From: Ceratopteris richardii
Taxonomy: Eukaryota > Streptophyta > Polypodiopsida > Polypodiales > Pteridaceae
Direction of reading: 5' to 3'
DNA length: 64,000 bases
Assembly: GCA_020310875.1 (NCBI GenBank)
Contig: CM035416.1
Span: 79,507,778 to 79,571,777 of the forward strand
Shown: in pieces, positions 52,101 to 64,000 of the stretch
Layout: every line of letters begins with the position of its first letter
Position numbering within the stretch: the first letter of the stretch is position 1
Notes under the pieces: generated by a model
Seen by the model: only the letters and a program-made list of their open reading frames with translations
What the model was told of the DNA's origin: nothing
Database searches by the model: none
Made by a program: the position numbers and the translations under genes

Positions 52101-53372
52101 GAAGGAATTCATTTACTCTACTTTTTAATGTAATTTTCCTTCACATGGAAGTTTCATTCTCCACTATTTTGGAAGGAAAAAATATGAAGAACTTATGTGC
52201 ATGTTCTCAGTTATGGATGAGTAGAGCAACCAGATTCAACAAAAATCTCTTTCAATGGGAAAGGGAAAGTGAAATACATTCCACTACTAGAGCTCTTTTC
52301 CTTAGATAAGATTAAAGAGAGAGAAAGAGAGTTTCACTTTCCCATGTTTAGATTGTCTAGGTAGGAGTGGTACTCTTCTATCAAAGGCAATAGGGAGATC
52401 AGATTATCATGGTTGGAAACACTCTAGAGAGAAGGAGTTATGGTATTTCTAGTGATGGTCCTTGAGTAGATGAGATTATCTAGTTATTGACATTAGTGAG
52501 ACTAGGAATAGAGTTATGACTCTTCTCTTTAGGGTTTCTAGGAGATAGGGATATACCTGACCTATTGGATTACCAAACTCTTAGTTGATGTTTCATCATG
52601 AGGATGATGTGTGAGCATCAATTAGGAGGATGGGTACTTAGGGATTGTCTGGATCTCAAAAGTGGTGCTTTTGCATTCATATGGCAAACTAAAGGGAAGA
52701 GAAAATTTTAGATTCTGCACTATTACCAACAGATGCTCTTCCAAAGGAACTTAGTCCAAAGGAAATTGATGATAAACCAAAGACTTCTTGGTCAGTCAAA
52801 TGTAGAGATTGCATTTTTCTACCAAGAGATTATTATATATGCGCTAAATGCTCCAATTGCATATATCACAAGGTATTTTAGATTAAACTATTACTTGTGA
52901 GTACACTCAAGGTTAGGAAGAGCTAGAGTGGATTGAGGGAAAATCTATCATTTAGTCCTAGATGGGTTTGGAGTCATTTTGTATGGGACTTTGTTCTATA
53001 TTTTACAAGATTTTATGGTTTACTATCTCCATTATGGTATGGTCAACCCTATTAGCTTGGCACTCTACACTTGGTTTTTGTATTATTACGCCATGCTAGA
53101 TACATCATATAGACTTAGTTCATTTTGATGATGTTATATAACATGGGAGTGATAGTTTGGAAGTTCAGTGTACATGGGAGATAGTAGACACCACTCAGAT
53201 GGTTTCCCACCTTTGAGATGATCTCATATGAGACTTCTCAAGGGGAAGGATATGGGGAAACAACACATGTGGATGACCATGTACATAGAGTACATGGGGT
53301 TAAGGGGATTTCGAGCACTTTCTTCTACCATTACGTACATTCATCTACATTTTTGAGGACAAAAATACTTTC
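49111..53372. other. Non-coding interior of the nested LTR element
   Basis: No gag, pol or other recognised domain. A short frame near 52798-52880 has a Cys/His cluster (KCRDCIFLPRDYYICAKCSN then CIYHK) that might be a former metal-binding motif. Confidence 0.5.
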
Positions 53373-53385
53373 AAGGGGAAGGAAA

Positions 53386-53849
53386 TGTAACATGAGATTA
53401 CATGGGAATTTGATAGAGAATGCCACATGGAATTCTTCTGGGATTACTTCACATCTGGTAGAAGAGAGAGAATGGCATATCATTCTAGGGACACACAAGG
53501 AAACAAGAAGAAAGGCTCAGACATGGCTGGGTGGAAGACAGGTGTGTGAGCTTTGTGTGGGTAGGCATAGCAGAAGAAGCCACGATCAGCATCACAAAAG
53601 AGGGTTTACCTCAAATTTGGTATCAATGTCACATGATATTACATGGGGGTTTGATAGAGAATCCACATGGCATTCTTCTAGGATTACACCACATTTGATA
53701 GAAGAGAGAGAAGGGCATATCATTCTCGAGACACGTAAGGAAACAAGAAGAAAGGCTTAGACATGGATGGGTAGAAGAACGGTGTGTGAGCTCCGTGTGG
53801 TTAAGCATGGTAGAAGAAGCCATGATTGGCATCACAAAGGAGGGTTTAC
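53386..53849 (+). repeat. Two adjacent LTR-like repeats of the nested element
   Basis: Two related copies in tandem (53386-53613 and 53626-53849) separated by a short spacer, TTGGTATCAA, that resembles a tRNA-Met primer site. Both share ACATGGCATTCTTCT-type text and CAAGAAGAAAGGCT with the copy at 48893. Confidence 0.75.
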
Positions 53850-56636
53850 ATTATATTGTCAATGGACTACCGAATTTCAAGGTTGGAGAGATGTAAAAGG
53901 TATGTGTAGCATGTCAATTTGCTAAACATTCAAGAGCATCATTTTTGCATGACAAGTATGTTAGTGAGAATGTGTTAGAAATAGTACAAACAGATGTTTG
54001 GGGTCTTGCAAAGACCACATCTATGGGAGGATGCAGGTTTTATGTTACTTCATTGATGACCATACACAAAAAGTATGGGCATATTTCATGAAAGAGAAGA
54101 GTGAGGTGTTCACTCACTTCTAGAGTTTTAAGGTTATTGTTGAAAAGTAAATAGGTAACTATATTCAAACATTGAGATCTGATGGAGGAGGTGAATACAT
54201 GTCAAATTAGTTTAGTAGCTTTCAAAAAAGTCATGGAATTCAAAGGAAATTTCCATGAAGGTACACACCACAACAAAATGGCATTGTTGAATGAAAAAAT
54301 AGACATATTGCAGAAATACCAAGAGCCTTGATGGATGATAAGAATAAGCCTCATTGTTATTGGGTAGAAGTTGTGCACATTGTTGTATACATCATGAATA
54401 GAACTCTGAGTGTTATTGTAAATCAAGTTACACCCGAAGAGAATTTTACAAGTAAAAAGCCAACATATAAAAGTATTTGGTTGTATTGCATATGTACATG
54501 TTCCACATGAGTTGAGGATGAAGCTTGATCCAAAAGTGGAAAAATGTATCTTCATTCGGTACTCCCTTGAGCAAAAGGGATATAAATGCTATGACCCACT
54601 CACATGATTGGTAAAGGTAGTTAGAGATGTGATTTATGATGAAATGTCAAGCTTCTATGTAGATGCCAAAGAAGGACTTAATCTTAACTAAAATGACAAA
54701 GGAAATGCTAAAAAATCAAGTGCAAAATCTCAAGTTTTGAGTGGACCTAATGTGTCACCGCAAATCCATGGAGTGGAAGATTGCATCAAAATTTCAGTCC
54801 AGTAAAATCATTGACTACATCCAAGAAAGGTAAAGAAAAGCTTTTTGTTGGTAGTAAAACATCTACAGGTCTTGAAGACATCGATGGAGATTCAAGTGGT
54901 TTAGAAAAGAGCCTTGGTGAGGAACTTGGATTGCCCTTTGTGAAGACTCCAGGAGTAAGAAAGGCACATGCAGATGATACAAGGAGAAGTGACCCAGGAC
55001 CAAGAAGATTTGGGAGGATGTGGAATTCAGTTCAATGAGTGATGTATGACACTTACATGGCTTGTCATTGTGCCTACATGACCAAGGTAATACAATATGT
55101 TAAACATTCTTGTTTTGAAGATGCAATTGGAAATTGATTGGGAGAAATATTGACGAGGAGATGGGTGCACTTTATGTAAATAAAATATGAAAACTAGTTC
55201 CATTGCCACAAGGAAAGAAACTCATAGGCTGCAAGTGGGTTTACAAGGTAAAGCACAATGCTAATGATGGCATAAGGAGGTATAAAGTATGATTGGTAGT
55301 GAAAGAATATGCATAGACATATGGCATTGATTATGATGAAACGTTTAGCCCTTTAGCTAAAATGTCTACTACATAGCACTTGTTACATTAGCTACAACAA
55401 AAGGATGGAATTTTCATTAGATGGATGTGAAGAATTCTTTTTTACATGGTGAGTTGCAGGAAGAAGTATACATGGACCAGCCACAAGGATATGAGGATTC
55501 AAAGCACTCAAGATATTTTTGTGGTTGAAAAAGGCTTTGTATGGGCTTAAACAAGCCCCTCGTGCTTGGCATGCAAGGATTCTTGGTTACTTAACCACCA
55601 TTGGATTTCCTATGTGTGATGCAGATCATTAATTATATGCAAGGAAGGGTGACGATGGCATCATGATTGTGGATATATATGTTGATGACTTGATTATAGG
55701 TGATGATAATAAAGAAAGCATTAAAGAGGTAAAGGAAATCCTTATGCAAGAATTTGACATGAGAGATCTTGTTGTGCTACACTATTTTTTTGGGCATTGA
55801 GTTTATACATACAAAAATAGGTATATGGATGTTGCAAAGGCAATATGCCTAGGTTATGATGAAAAGTATGGTATGGTTGATTGTAAGCCAATTTCTATGC
55901 CATTACATCCGAATTTGAAGTTTGATAATACCTTAGGTGAAGGACTGGAAAATGCTACTATGTACAACAAAATTTTGGCAGTTTGATATATCTCATAATT
56001 ACAAGGCCCGATCTAAGCTACATTGTTCAACTTGAAATTCAATTTATGCAGGTTCCCAAGAAACCACATCTAGATGCTTTGAGATGCACTCTACGATATG
56101 TGATTTCTACTTTGGATTATGCATTGTTTTATGAAGCTAGTGTAGAATTACAGGTTCATGGATACATCGATGCAGATTCGGATGGTAGTCTTCCATATAG
56201 AATATCTACTAGTGGCTTTCTGTTCTCACTTGGAAGTGTAGCTATTACATGACTAGTAAGAAGCAACCCATTACTGCCTTGTGAAGTATAGAGGTTGAGT
56301 ATAGAGGTGCTGCAATGGCAGCATGTGAAGCATCATGGCTAGAGATGCTATTTGTAGATTTAGGTGTGGAAGTGCAAAAGCCTATCATCATCTATTGTGA
56401 TAATCGTAGCAGCATATAGTTAGCACAAATTCCTATTTTTCATGCTTGAGCAAAGCATATCTAGGTACATTATCATTTAATCAGGGAAAAGGTATTAGTA
56501 GGTGATATTGATCTTGTTTATGTGAGGATAGATGAGCATGTTGCTGATATTTTCACTAAAGCACTTGGAGCTAAGAAGTTGAAGAACTTCTGAAACATCC
56601 TTGGATTACAAGACATGATGTTGAGCTTGAGGGGAG
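53850..56636 (+). pseudogene. copia 3 integrase, reverse transcriptase and RNase H remains
   Basis: Integrase text (CVACQFAKH near 53905, VQTDVWG near 53985), then reverse transcriptase (GCKWVYKVKHN near 55228, the VDDLIIGDD box near 55680) and RNase H-type text (FHAXAKHI near 56437). Copia order. It is broken in many places. Confidence 0.88.
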
Positions 56637-57014
56637 TGTTGCGATATCAAGATCAACATGTGATGATTGAGGATGACATGTATCACTTTTTCATTTCTCT
56701 GACGTGTATAGTGGTCACACTAGTATATATCAAGGATACTTTAGTGAGATTTACTAGATTTATCTATCAAGATTGATGGAACATTTTTTCTTTCCAACTC
56801 ACTCATTTGCAGACATTAGGATTTTCCTTATGTACTATTCTTTATATATTGCACTATTCGTATTGTTGTATTAGGTCATTCTTGTATATTCTCTTTATGT
56901 TATAGAAGAAGAAGAGGAAGAAGATCATTCTTCCTTGCCTCAATCTGTGTGCACTCCTCTTTGAGAGTGAGAGTGTGTGAGTGAGCTCTCTTCCTAATCT
57001 TCTTTCTTGTGATA
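56637..57014 (+). repeat. 3' LTR of copia 3
   Basis: 378 bp, matching the left LTR, including its (GAA)n run and the final TCTTCTTTC region. The gypsy sequence resumes after the ATATC duplication. Confidence 0.9.
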
Positions 57015-60000
57015 ATATCATCTCACGTCAAGGTATACAAGTTGATCCCAATAAAGTTAAGGCTATACTTATGGACCCACCTCCAAAATCCTCAAAATAA
57101 GTCCTCCTTTTCCTAGCACAAATTAGATGGCATGGCTCCCATCTACATTGGCTCGTCGATTTAACTATTCCCCTCACCCGCTTAATTATGGCAGGCCCCT
57201 AGCTTTCTTCGACTAAAGCAGTTATGGATGCAAGCATCCATCCTCCAAGCACCACAATGGGATTTACCCTTTCATGTTTTTATGTGACATTGCTATTGGT
57301 AGTGTCTTAATGCAAGTAAATGAAAAGTGGTATCATTCAGTTTATTATGCTAGTCAATGATTAGCACTTGCAAAGACAAATTACTCCATCATTGAATGCA
57401 AGTGTCTCGGTCTTATTTACTCTATCAAGAAGTTTCGACATTATCTTTTAGGTCATAAATTCACTTTTCATGTTGACCATTCATCATTGACCTATTTAGT
57501 GTGACGATAGAATTTGGACAGTTGATTAGCGTGATGTGTTCTACTTCTTTAGGAATTTCATTACAATGTTATCCATCGGCTCGGATCTTCTCATGCAATA
57601 GCAGATTTCTTCTCTTGACTTGATTCTGGAGAAGCTCCAACTAGAGTGGATGATTCTTCACCTACAATCTACCAAACACACCCTAGTGTTTCACTCATTA
57701 CTTGGGATTCATCTAATTCTTACTATGACACATTATTGGCCTTGTTAACCATTGGTTGTCCCCCAAACTCCCTCCCCATGTCAAAATTTAGCCCTATACA
57801 ATTGTTGCTTTTGCATTCTTGTGGGCCAATTATATCATTCAAATCCTTTGGGAACATGTCTCCAATGTGTCCCCATCCATGAGGTTTCTTCTGTCCTGGC
57901 ACTAGCCCATTCGGATCTGATTGGCGGTCATTTTTTGGCCAAGTTAACATAAAGAAACTATTGCAGAGTGGAATCTGGTGGCCAATGATGTAGTGGGATG
58001 CTCAGCAATACGTCTAGGCTTGTGATCCCTATTAGAGAACTGGCCAACCATTTCCTCATCATCATTTTCCCCCTCAACATGTTCTCCATGTAGAACCTTT
58101 CTAGAAGTGGGGATTGGATTTTATTGGGCCCATCACCCCACCTGTTGCCCTCACCAATAATTCCTACATCCTCACCTATACCGATTATGCCACTCACTAG
58201 GCTAAGGCATGAGTTGCTAAATCAGCTACTACTTCAGTGGTTGTGAGATCTTTGATTCAAGATGTTTTCCCACATTTTGATCTCCCCTTGAGGATTGTAT
58301 CTGATCATGGAATGCACTTTGCTAATGATCTCATTCAAGATCATACTTCGTTGTTTCATATAAGCCATAAATTTAGTACACCCTACTATCCTCCTGAAAA
58401 TGGAATGGCCAAGAGTATCGATAAAACATTGTTGAATATGCTAAAAAAATAATGGTAGATTGTCTTGAATGATGGGTCTAGCTATTACCTGCGGTTTTTT
58501 GGGCTTATTGTACTACTTATAAAGTTGCTACTGGTTGTACCCCTTTTAAATTGGCTTATGGGTTGGAGGTCATTGCCCCTATGGAGGATTTCATTCCCAA
58601 TTTGCATGTGGCCATTTAGCAAAAGCTTCTTCCTAAAGACTCGCTATGAACGCTCATTAGATGAGCAACACTTTGAAAGCTTCCTTCCAATGCAATAAAT
58701 GTAGATTTGGCAAGCTCACACACATGGTCAATTTCTCAAACCCCCTTGTTTTAAAGAAGGAAAATTAGTGCTCTTTTAAAACTTAAAATCGGATCAGGTT
58801 GCTAACAAGTTCAAAGTTTGATAGTTTGGTCCTTACCAAATTTTGGCCCAGCTTGATCCGATAACTTTTCGATTGCACAAACTTGCAAGAGAACCGATTA
58901 AAAATATGCTCAATGGGTCAAAGCTACAACCTTTTTGGTCCCATGACACGTGTGTAAATCATTAACCTGCCACTCATGATTGCATGATTTGCATGACAAT
59001 TATTGCACCACTCCTTGTATCGTATCCATCATTTCTAATTTTCATCACCCCTATGATGCCATTCACCCTTCTTTGTGTTTATATACTACCACACTCGATT
59101 AGGTATCCAATTGTTTTTTGCATTCTTGTGTCTCTCCTACATACATTATAGTCATGGAAGCACTCACCCCTATCGAACCAGTATCCATTGTCTTCTCATA
59201 TGAGCCTCTCAATTCCTTACCCTCTATTGTCTTGCTTGCTTTGCACTCCTTCGGTGGGATGTTGCTATTGTGCACCCGTAGCGGAAAACATTGCATGGTC
59301 CATTGCCACAAAACCTACATCTACTGCTATATGGATTGTTCCACTGAATGGAACCAAACTATGAACCACCACCATTGAGGTCAAGCAGCGGTTTCATGTG
59401 CTCACCAATGGCGTCACAAATGTTGAACCTCTCTCCCATGCTACAATGGAGCAAACCTTACCTCGACATAGTTCCAAGGAGTTTGCCATCAACTATCACT
59501 CTGAATGGAAGAGGTGCATTCTCTAGTTTCTAGTGGTGGCGATGAACTTGCAGCATCGGCCCTACGAGATTTCACAAAAATTCTATTCTTTGGTTGTTGC
59601 CTCCGCCAATCCACCCATCAATTGGGTAGTCATCTTGTTTAACCACATTCATAGGGAATGCCAAAAAAATTTTTGCCAGTTATAGCAAACTGGCACCACA
59701 TGAACTTGCCTTCCCTATCTACTTTATGTCCTCTAGTAGAGTGAATTCCTTGTCCCAATGTGTGTGTTACTCATTCTATAAATTTTTGCTTTCCTCGACT
59801 CACCAACTATTGAGGATGATAAAAGTGTTAGATTAATAATCTGATGCACCAAAAGGTCACATCAAGTACAAAGTTCTAGTTCTTTTGAGGTGGAACAAAT
59901 GATAGAGAACATGACAACTCATATCTCGTCTTCTTGCCTTTAGGTTATCACAACCAAGTGCACCCCATCGAAGGTTATTTTTTAGTCATCCTTTTCAGAA

Positions 60001-61205
60001 GTTCCTTTCATTCTCCTTTAGGCTCCACTCAGCAACTCCCTCAATCTCCACTACCGACCATTCATGTCCCCTAGCCCAATCATCCAATGATAGACATGGT
60101 ACCTACCCCGCCCCCTTCATCTCATCCCAACCTATTGCAGAAGCTGCAAAACCCATTCCGACTCCTTCTTCATCCCCTATGACTTCTACTCCATCCTCTC
60201 CCAACTACTCATCTCTAGTTACTCTGCAAAGCCCCGATTGGTCACCCGCATGCTTCCTGATCATCCTTGGAATGTTTTGCATTACCTTGATATTCCCAAT
60301 CTCCATCCACTTCTTGCCCCAAGGCAGACTTCTAGTGATTTGGCATTAACTACCAATGTGGTCTTCATGTGTTTTCGAGTTGTAGCACCTACCCCCTACA
60401 TATGTAGGATCTGATTGAGAGTGAGATGGAACAGTACCATCAATCTTGCACAACCCTCCAGCATGATAATTATCCATTGAAGATTCATTTGCAATAACTT
60501 TAGGCTTATTTGGCTGCCCGAGAAGCAGATTCTTACCAGATCGCAAAAAGATTACATCAGGGATCAAAGCACATGACTTATTTCAAAGGTTCTTTTGAAG
60601 AAGTAATCAAAGAAAAAGATTAAGCCAAAAAGAAAGCCACCAATCTCCAAGAGGATAATACCCCTCACCTTCAACACATACAAGACTTAGAGCATGAGAC
60701 TATGGTTCAAAAGGGTGCTCTTCATGAGGTTAAATTTAATCTTAAACAAGCTATTCAATATAAGGAACTTCTACACTAGACCATTGAGGCTCTGCAAGAG
60801 ACTCTGTGTAGAGGTTTCTCAACTCCAAATGATAGTAGCAAGTCGTCAAACAGAGCTGCAAGACCTACAACAATGGCTAGACCAAGCTGAATCTTAGAAG
60901 AAGCAAGCTTTGTAGCAAGCACAAGTAGAGCAAAAATTCAGGCGTCATATTTTCAAACAAGATCTCTATTTACAAGAAGATTTCAGACTCCAACTGGCCA
61001 AAGCATAGAGCCAAGTTGTAGTAGCCACTGCTACCTCCACAAGTAAAGATTCAGATGTTGTTGTGTTTTTGGACCTACATGAAGTGCAAAAAGTGCTTAA
61101 AACTATGGTCCAAAAACTATAGCAAACATTTAAAGAAGTTAAGGAATCATTCACCATTGATGTGCATACTCCTTCTGATGCTAAGGAGGAAGAAGACGAG
61201 TAGTT

Positions 61206-62240
61206 TTTTGGGTGTAGGTCCTTTGGGCATACCATTGTTAGGCCACCGAGGAAATTTCCTTGTAAATGTTTAGTGCCATCGTACATTGTATTTTCAGTCT
61301 ATGTAGTTCATTGAACAACCCTATCCAAAAAGGCAAGATTATGCAAATGTAACTCTTTAGCGATTAATGAATAGGTATGTTCTTCAGCATACTGGACAGA
61401 GAGATGGGTATTAGGTTATGTCAGGTTGTTAGCCAACAGTGCTGCAGACACTTGTTTTGAGTACATTCTGTGCAATTACTTTCTCTCTCTTCATCTATTC
61501 ATATTTTCACTTGTGTATTGAAGATAGTCATTATCCAGTGTGTAAGTACCTATGTAATTTGAAAGTCTATGTAAAGAACGGCGAGTCCCAGACTTATTGT
61601 TTACTGTTTGGTGATAGAAAGCCCTAGATGTAGTTCTGCTTTTAACCAGCAAAGAAGCATTGAAAGTAGCCGTAACGAAGACAAAACCACCACCATTGAA
61701 TCAATATAGTCAAATTCCTTCGTGAAAATAAAAAAATTTATTTCCTACCTTTTTTTTCCTTCAGTAATCTTTATTCTATATCTAAGTACTTTTTCTAGGA
61801 GTTAAATTTTTCTTTTATTAAAAGAAAAAATTTGAAATTTTGTTTTAATTTTTCTTATTTATTAGTTAAAACATAATCAATAAAAAATTAATAAGAAAGA
61901 ATGAATTATTTTTCTTAATCACAAAAGCCATAAAAAGAAACAAATTGTGAAACTTTTTTATTTAAGAATGAATTAGACATTTTCATTTAGATATCTTTTC
62001 ATAATGATTCACCAGTAAATTGTTACATAATCTAGAGAAGTAAAAAAGAAAATCCAGATTGAGTTCATCTTATTTTTTTGTTTAGGTAAGCTTTGAAAAT
62101 TTGATATAATACCACTTCTACATTGCAATGGACGAGTAACTAATTCAAGAATATCTTGCACATTGTTGAACCCATGAATTCGTGCAGAAGCATTGAAGAC
62201 AATATGTTCGGTGTTATAGTCTATATTCAAGTCCAATGAA
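61206..62240. other. AT-rich spacer, no gene seen
   Basis: A strongly AT-rich block at about 61720-62040. A minus-strand frame at 62009-62236 (NASARIHGFNNVQDILELV) looks protein-like but is unrecognised. The gypsy 3' LTR may lie in the first few hundred bases, but I cannot delimit it. Confidence 0.5.
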
Positions 62241-62599
62241 GAAGCATTAACAACGCAATATCCTATGTATTCTATGTATTGCTAAATTGTAATAGTGCAG
62301 AATCTCCAAGTTGTAAAGTTACCCAGTATAACCATTAATTTCCTATATTTAGATATAGAGTGATGATGGAGAAACTAAGAGATTTAGAGTAATCTAAATC
62401 ATCCTACCCAAGAACCCTCCATTCACCTACTCCTATCCCTAACCGGACTAGAGAGAAGAGAGGTTAATGGTTCTCATTCCTTTGCATCGGATGGAGGATC
62501 AGCAATAGCCTTTTCATGATCTTCCTTAGATGTGGAATCCAAGATTTTTGTTGAAGGTTTTGCCCCTTCTATTATCCGCACCTCTCTATGGTCTTGAGA

Positions 62600-63040
62600 T
62601 TAGTCCTCACTTTCACTCTTAATGGGATTCTCATCACACAATCGGTCCATTGAATTCACAAAAGAATCAACATTATGAGATGCTATCAAGCACTCCCATT
62701 TAGATGTGAAGTGATGCTGAGCAAAAAATGAAAACATTCCATGCATATGCCCATTATGAACAAGCACACATTCTAAAGAGTAATTCATAGTCACATAATG
62801 TTTGATCAACCAATCTTCACCTAGTATGATTTTCTCTTCTATATGTGGTTCATCCACAATTAAAAATTCTTTTAGAGAAACTAATCCTTCAGTGTTAATT
62901 AAAATCATGGTTTCTCTAAGACAACTTAATTCTCATCCTTGTACATCAATAATGTCAATGTTTATTTGCAAAATAGCTTCTTGCATAGCCCAAGCTAATT
63001 CCATGCATATCACACTCTTACTTATGCTTGGATATGTGTG
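62600..63040 (-). pseudogene. Retroelement-type aspartic-protease-like fragment (fossil, tentative)
   Basis: Minus-strand text contains EEKIILGEDWLIKHYVTMNY, resembling the C-terminal 'ILG.DWL..H...IDY' segment of gypsy-like proteases. It is preceded by INTEGLVSLKEFLIVDEP. The catalytic D(T/S)G region is not evident. It could be a scrap of a gypsy element or a host protease-like gene. Confidence 0.3.
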
Positions 63041-63106
63041 AGAAAACATTATTTCTCTAAATTTTGGTTCCAACATGGAATGTGCTAATATATTTAGGTA
63101 GTGATG

Positions 63107-64000
63107 TGTGTGAACACACTAGGACTGTCGGGGCACTTTTTTCCCTCTTTAGGAGGTTTTTTTCCCCCCGGCTTGTATATACGCCTACTGCCCTAATGGG
63201 CTACTTATCTTTGTACATTCTCTAGTAATACTATCAGTATTGTGTGTTTGTGCTCCAAGCTTCTTCTTCTTCCTTGTGTTGTTCGCGTGCTTCCGCAGAC
63301 ATCTATCTCCAACAATTGGTATCAGAGCAGGTCGTCGCTTCATCTAGGGCGCCATCGATACTCCTCTGTTTGCAGTCTCAGAATCGCACGAATTTTGGTG
63401 AGCATACTCAGCGCGTTTTTGAGATCAAAACTGCTTCACTTTGTGGTGCCGAAATCGCGATCTGAGCTCGTTTTGGCCTTCGAACGCATTACCGTAGCAC
63501 TTGTGCAGGCTATTTCATCTTTTTGTGCCAAAGGTATATACTAGTTTCTGTTCGCCAGTATAAGCGTCTCAAAGTCTGCTACAGGTCTAGCAGAATTCGT
63601 TGGGGTAGTTCTGTTCAACTTTTTGAGATACAGTCAATTTTCTGCATCAAGGTATTTTAGTCACCGGCCATGGTTGAAAGCAGTGATGTATTCCGTATGT
63701 TGGTTGTCGTTGAGGATAAGTTGGTACCAACTACCCATTATGGGCTTATATGATGCGACATGTATTGGTTGCAAAAGGATTGTGGAACATTGTGCAGGGT
63801 GTTGAAAGACATCATGTTACACCTCTGACTACAAGTACTACAAATACAGATGTTGGAGCTGATGAAGATGGTGTCGAAGATGATATTCTGCAGATTCCTG
63901 TTCGTGCTGTTGTTTCTGTTGCACCTACTGCAGAGCAGATTCGTTGGGATGGCAGAGATGCCCAGGCACATGCATTGATAGCTTTGTCTGTCAAACGTGC
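63107..64000 (+). mobile_element. Ty1/copia element, copia 4, left end (runs off the window)
   Basis: A short 5' LTR (about 63107-63314) ends CTCCAACA and is followed by the tRNA-Met primer site TGGTATCAGAGC (63317-63328). A gag start at 63670 (MVESSDVFRM) leads into text typical of copia gag: WAYMMRHVLVAKGLWNIVQG and RWDGRDAQAHALIALSVKR near the edge. The left LTR boundary is approximate. What can be seen carries few breaks; the rest lies outside. Confidence 0.82.
63317..63328 (+). promoter_or_regulatory. Primer-binding site of copia 4
   Basis: TGGTATCAGAGC lies two bases after the LTR end, identical to the copia 1 site. Confidence 0.88.

Larger units (their letters stand above)
48893..53849 (+). 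mobile_element. Non-autonomous LTR element nested in copia 3 (fossil)
   Basis: Copia 3 integrase text stops near 48893 and resumes near 53850. The intervening 5 kb is bounded by related repeats of about 220-240 bp: 48893 to about 49110, 53386-53613 and 53626-53849. A purine tract CAAGGGGAAGGAAA directly precedes the second repeat. The third repeat has TGTCACATG...GGGTTTACA ends. The interior (49111-53385) shows no gag or pol, as in large non-autonomous LTR derivatives. It looks old and is decayed. Confidence 0.6.
46605..57014 (+). mobile_element. Ty1/copia element, copia 3, inserted in gypsy (fossil)
   Basis: LTRs at 46605-46991 and 56637-57014, with flanking ATATT (46600-46604) and ATATC (57015-57019). 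The gypsy reverse-transcriptase text is interrupted exactly here. The primer site TGGTATCAT follows the left LTR, and the purine-rich CTTGAGGGGAG precedes the right one. Parts: gag, protease region, integrase, reverse transcriptase and RNase H. It is broken in many places. The LTRs differ clearly by eye (on the order of a tenth of positions), so it is older than copia 1. A second LTR element lies inside it. Confidence 0.9.
44860..61205 (+). mobile_element. Ty3/gypsy element remains, split by copia 3 (fossil)
   Basis: Gypsy order is seen on both sides of copia 3. The protease is near 45150-45480 (VLIDYGFGFN, then NLLFGRPWLKQAKV). Reverse transcriptase is near 46020-46600 (YFVDGYSGYN) and continues after copia 3 near 57035 (GIQVDPNKVKAI). 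RNase H is near 57340-57600 and integrase near 58080-58460. After the integrase there are about 2 kb more of coding-like sequence, ending in lysine/glutamate-rich, probably coiled-coil text (about 60600-61200). Protease-RT-RNaseH-integrase order identifies Ty3/gypsy. It is broken in many places and looks old. LTRs were not located. Confidence 0.85.

Noticed and set aside
53608-53620. Primer-site-like TTGGTATCAA as proof of an intact 5' LTR at 53386
   Set aside because: It lies between two LTR-like copies with no interior after it. More likely a leftover of recombination.

Overview
The window reads as nuclear DNA of a land plant with a large, repeat-swollen genome. A gymnosperm is my best guess. 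The basis is AT-rich sequence, Ty1/copia elements with tRNA-Met primer sites, Ty3/gypsy remains, L1-like LINE debris, tRNA-derived SINEs, and an En/Spm (CACTA) transposon with GT-AG introns. The species assignment is an inference. I see no ordinary host gene, rRNA, tRNA or CRISPR. All family names come from memory of conserved motifs; nothing was searched.

Layout, left to right. (1) 1-6989 is the right-hand part of one CACTA element: a long TG/TATG array ending in subterminal repeats and a TAGTG terminus. A copia element (711-5944, target duplication TCTAT) sits inside the array. (2) 6990-13299 is decayed debris: copia and gypsy scraps, a LINE tail, a dispersed repeat and an unusual GTATC-rich tract. 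(3) 13305-31268 is a second copia element, split by a second CACTA element of the same family (13446-26855). (4) 31274-41600 is mostly non-coding and holds two SINE copies with target duplications and LINE fragments. (5) 42261-44760 holds a decayed coding-like stretch on the minus strand. (6) 44860 to about 61205 is a Ty3/gypsy fossil interrupted by a third copia element (46605-57014), which is itself interrupted by a non-autonomous LTR element (about 48893-53849). (7) 61206-63106 is AT-rich and mostly featureless. (8) From about 63107 a fourth copia element runs off the right edge.

The most interesting object is the CACTA element at 13446-26855. It carries a SET-domain coding region upstream of its transposase. 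It has a multi-exon TNP2-type transposase gene, now broken by several stops and one frameshift. The intron between the third and fourth coding blocks holds an almost perfect 394-bp inverted repeat with a 10-bp loop. Each arm encodes a piece resembling the SMC-hinge region of the plant GMI1/DMS3 family (DNA repair and RNA-directed DNA methylation). A small spliced minus-strand gene of unknown function follows, then about 4 kb of TG/TATG sequence with a higher-order period near 800 bp, and finally the subterminal repeats. If transcribed with the transposase, the intron would fold into a long double-stranded hairpin. A mobile element carrying both a chromatin-type domain and a hairpin copy of a silencing or repair factor would be notable. 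The SET reading is well supported by motifs, the hinge reading is moderately supported, and any silencing role is speculation.

Relative order of events: copia 3 entered the gypsy, and the non-autonomous LTR element entered copia 3. The second CACTA entered copia 2. Copia 1 entered the array of the first CACTA and, from its similar LTRs, is among the younger insertions.
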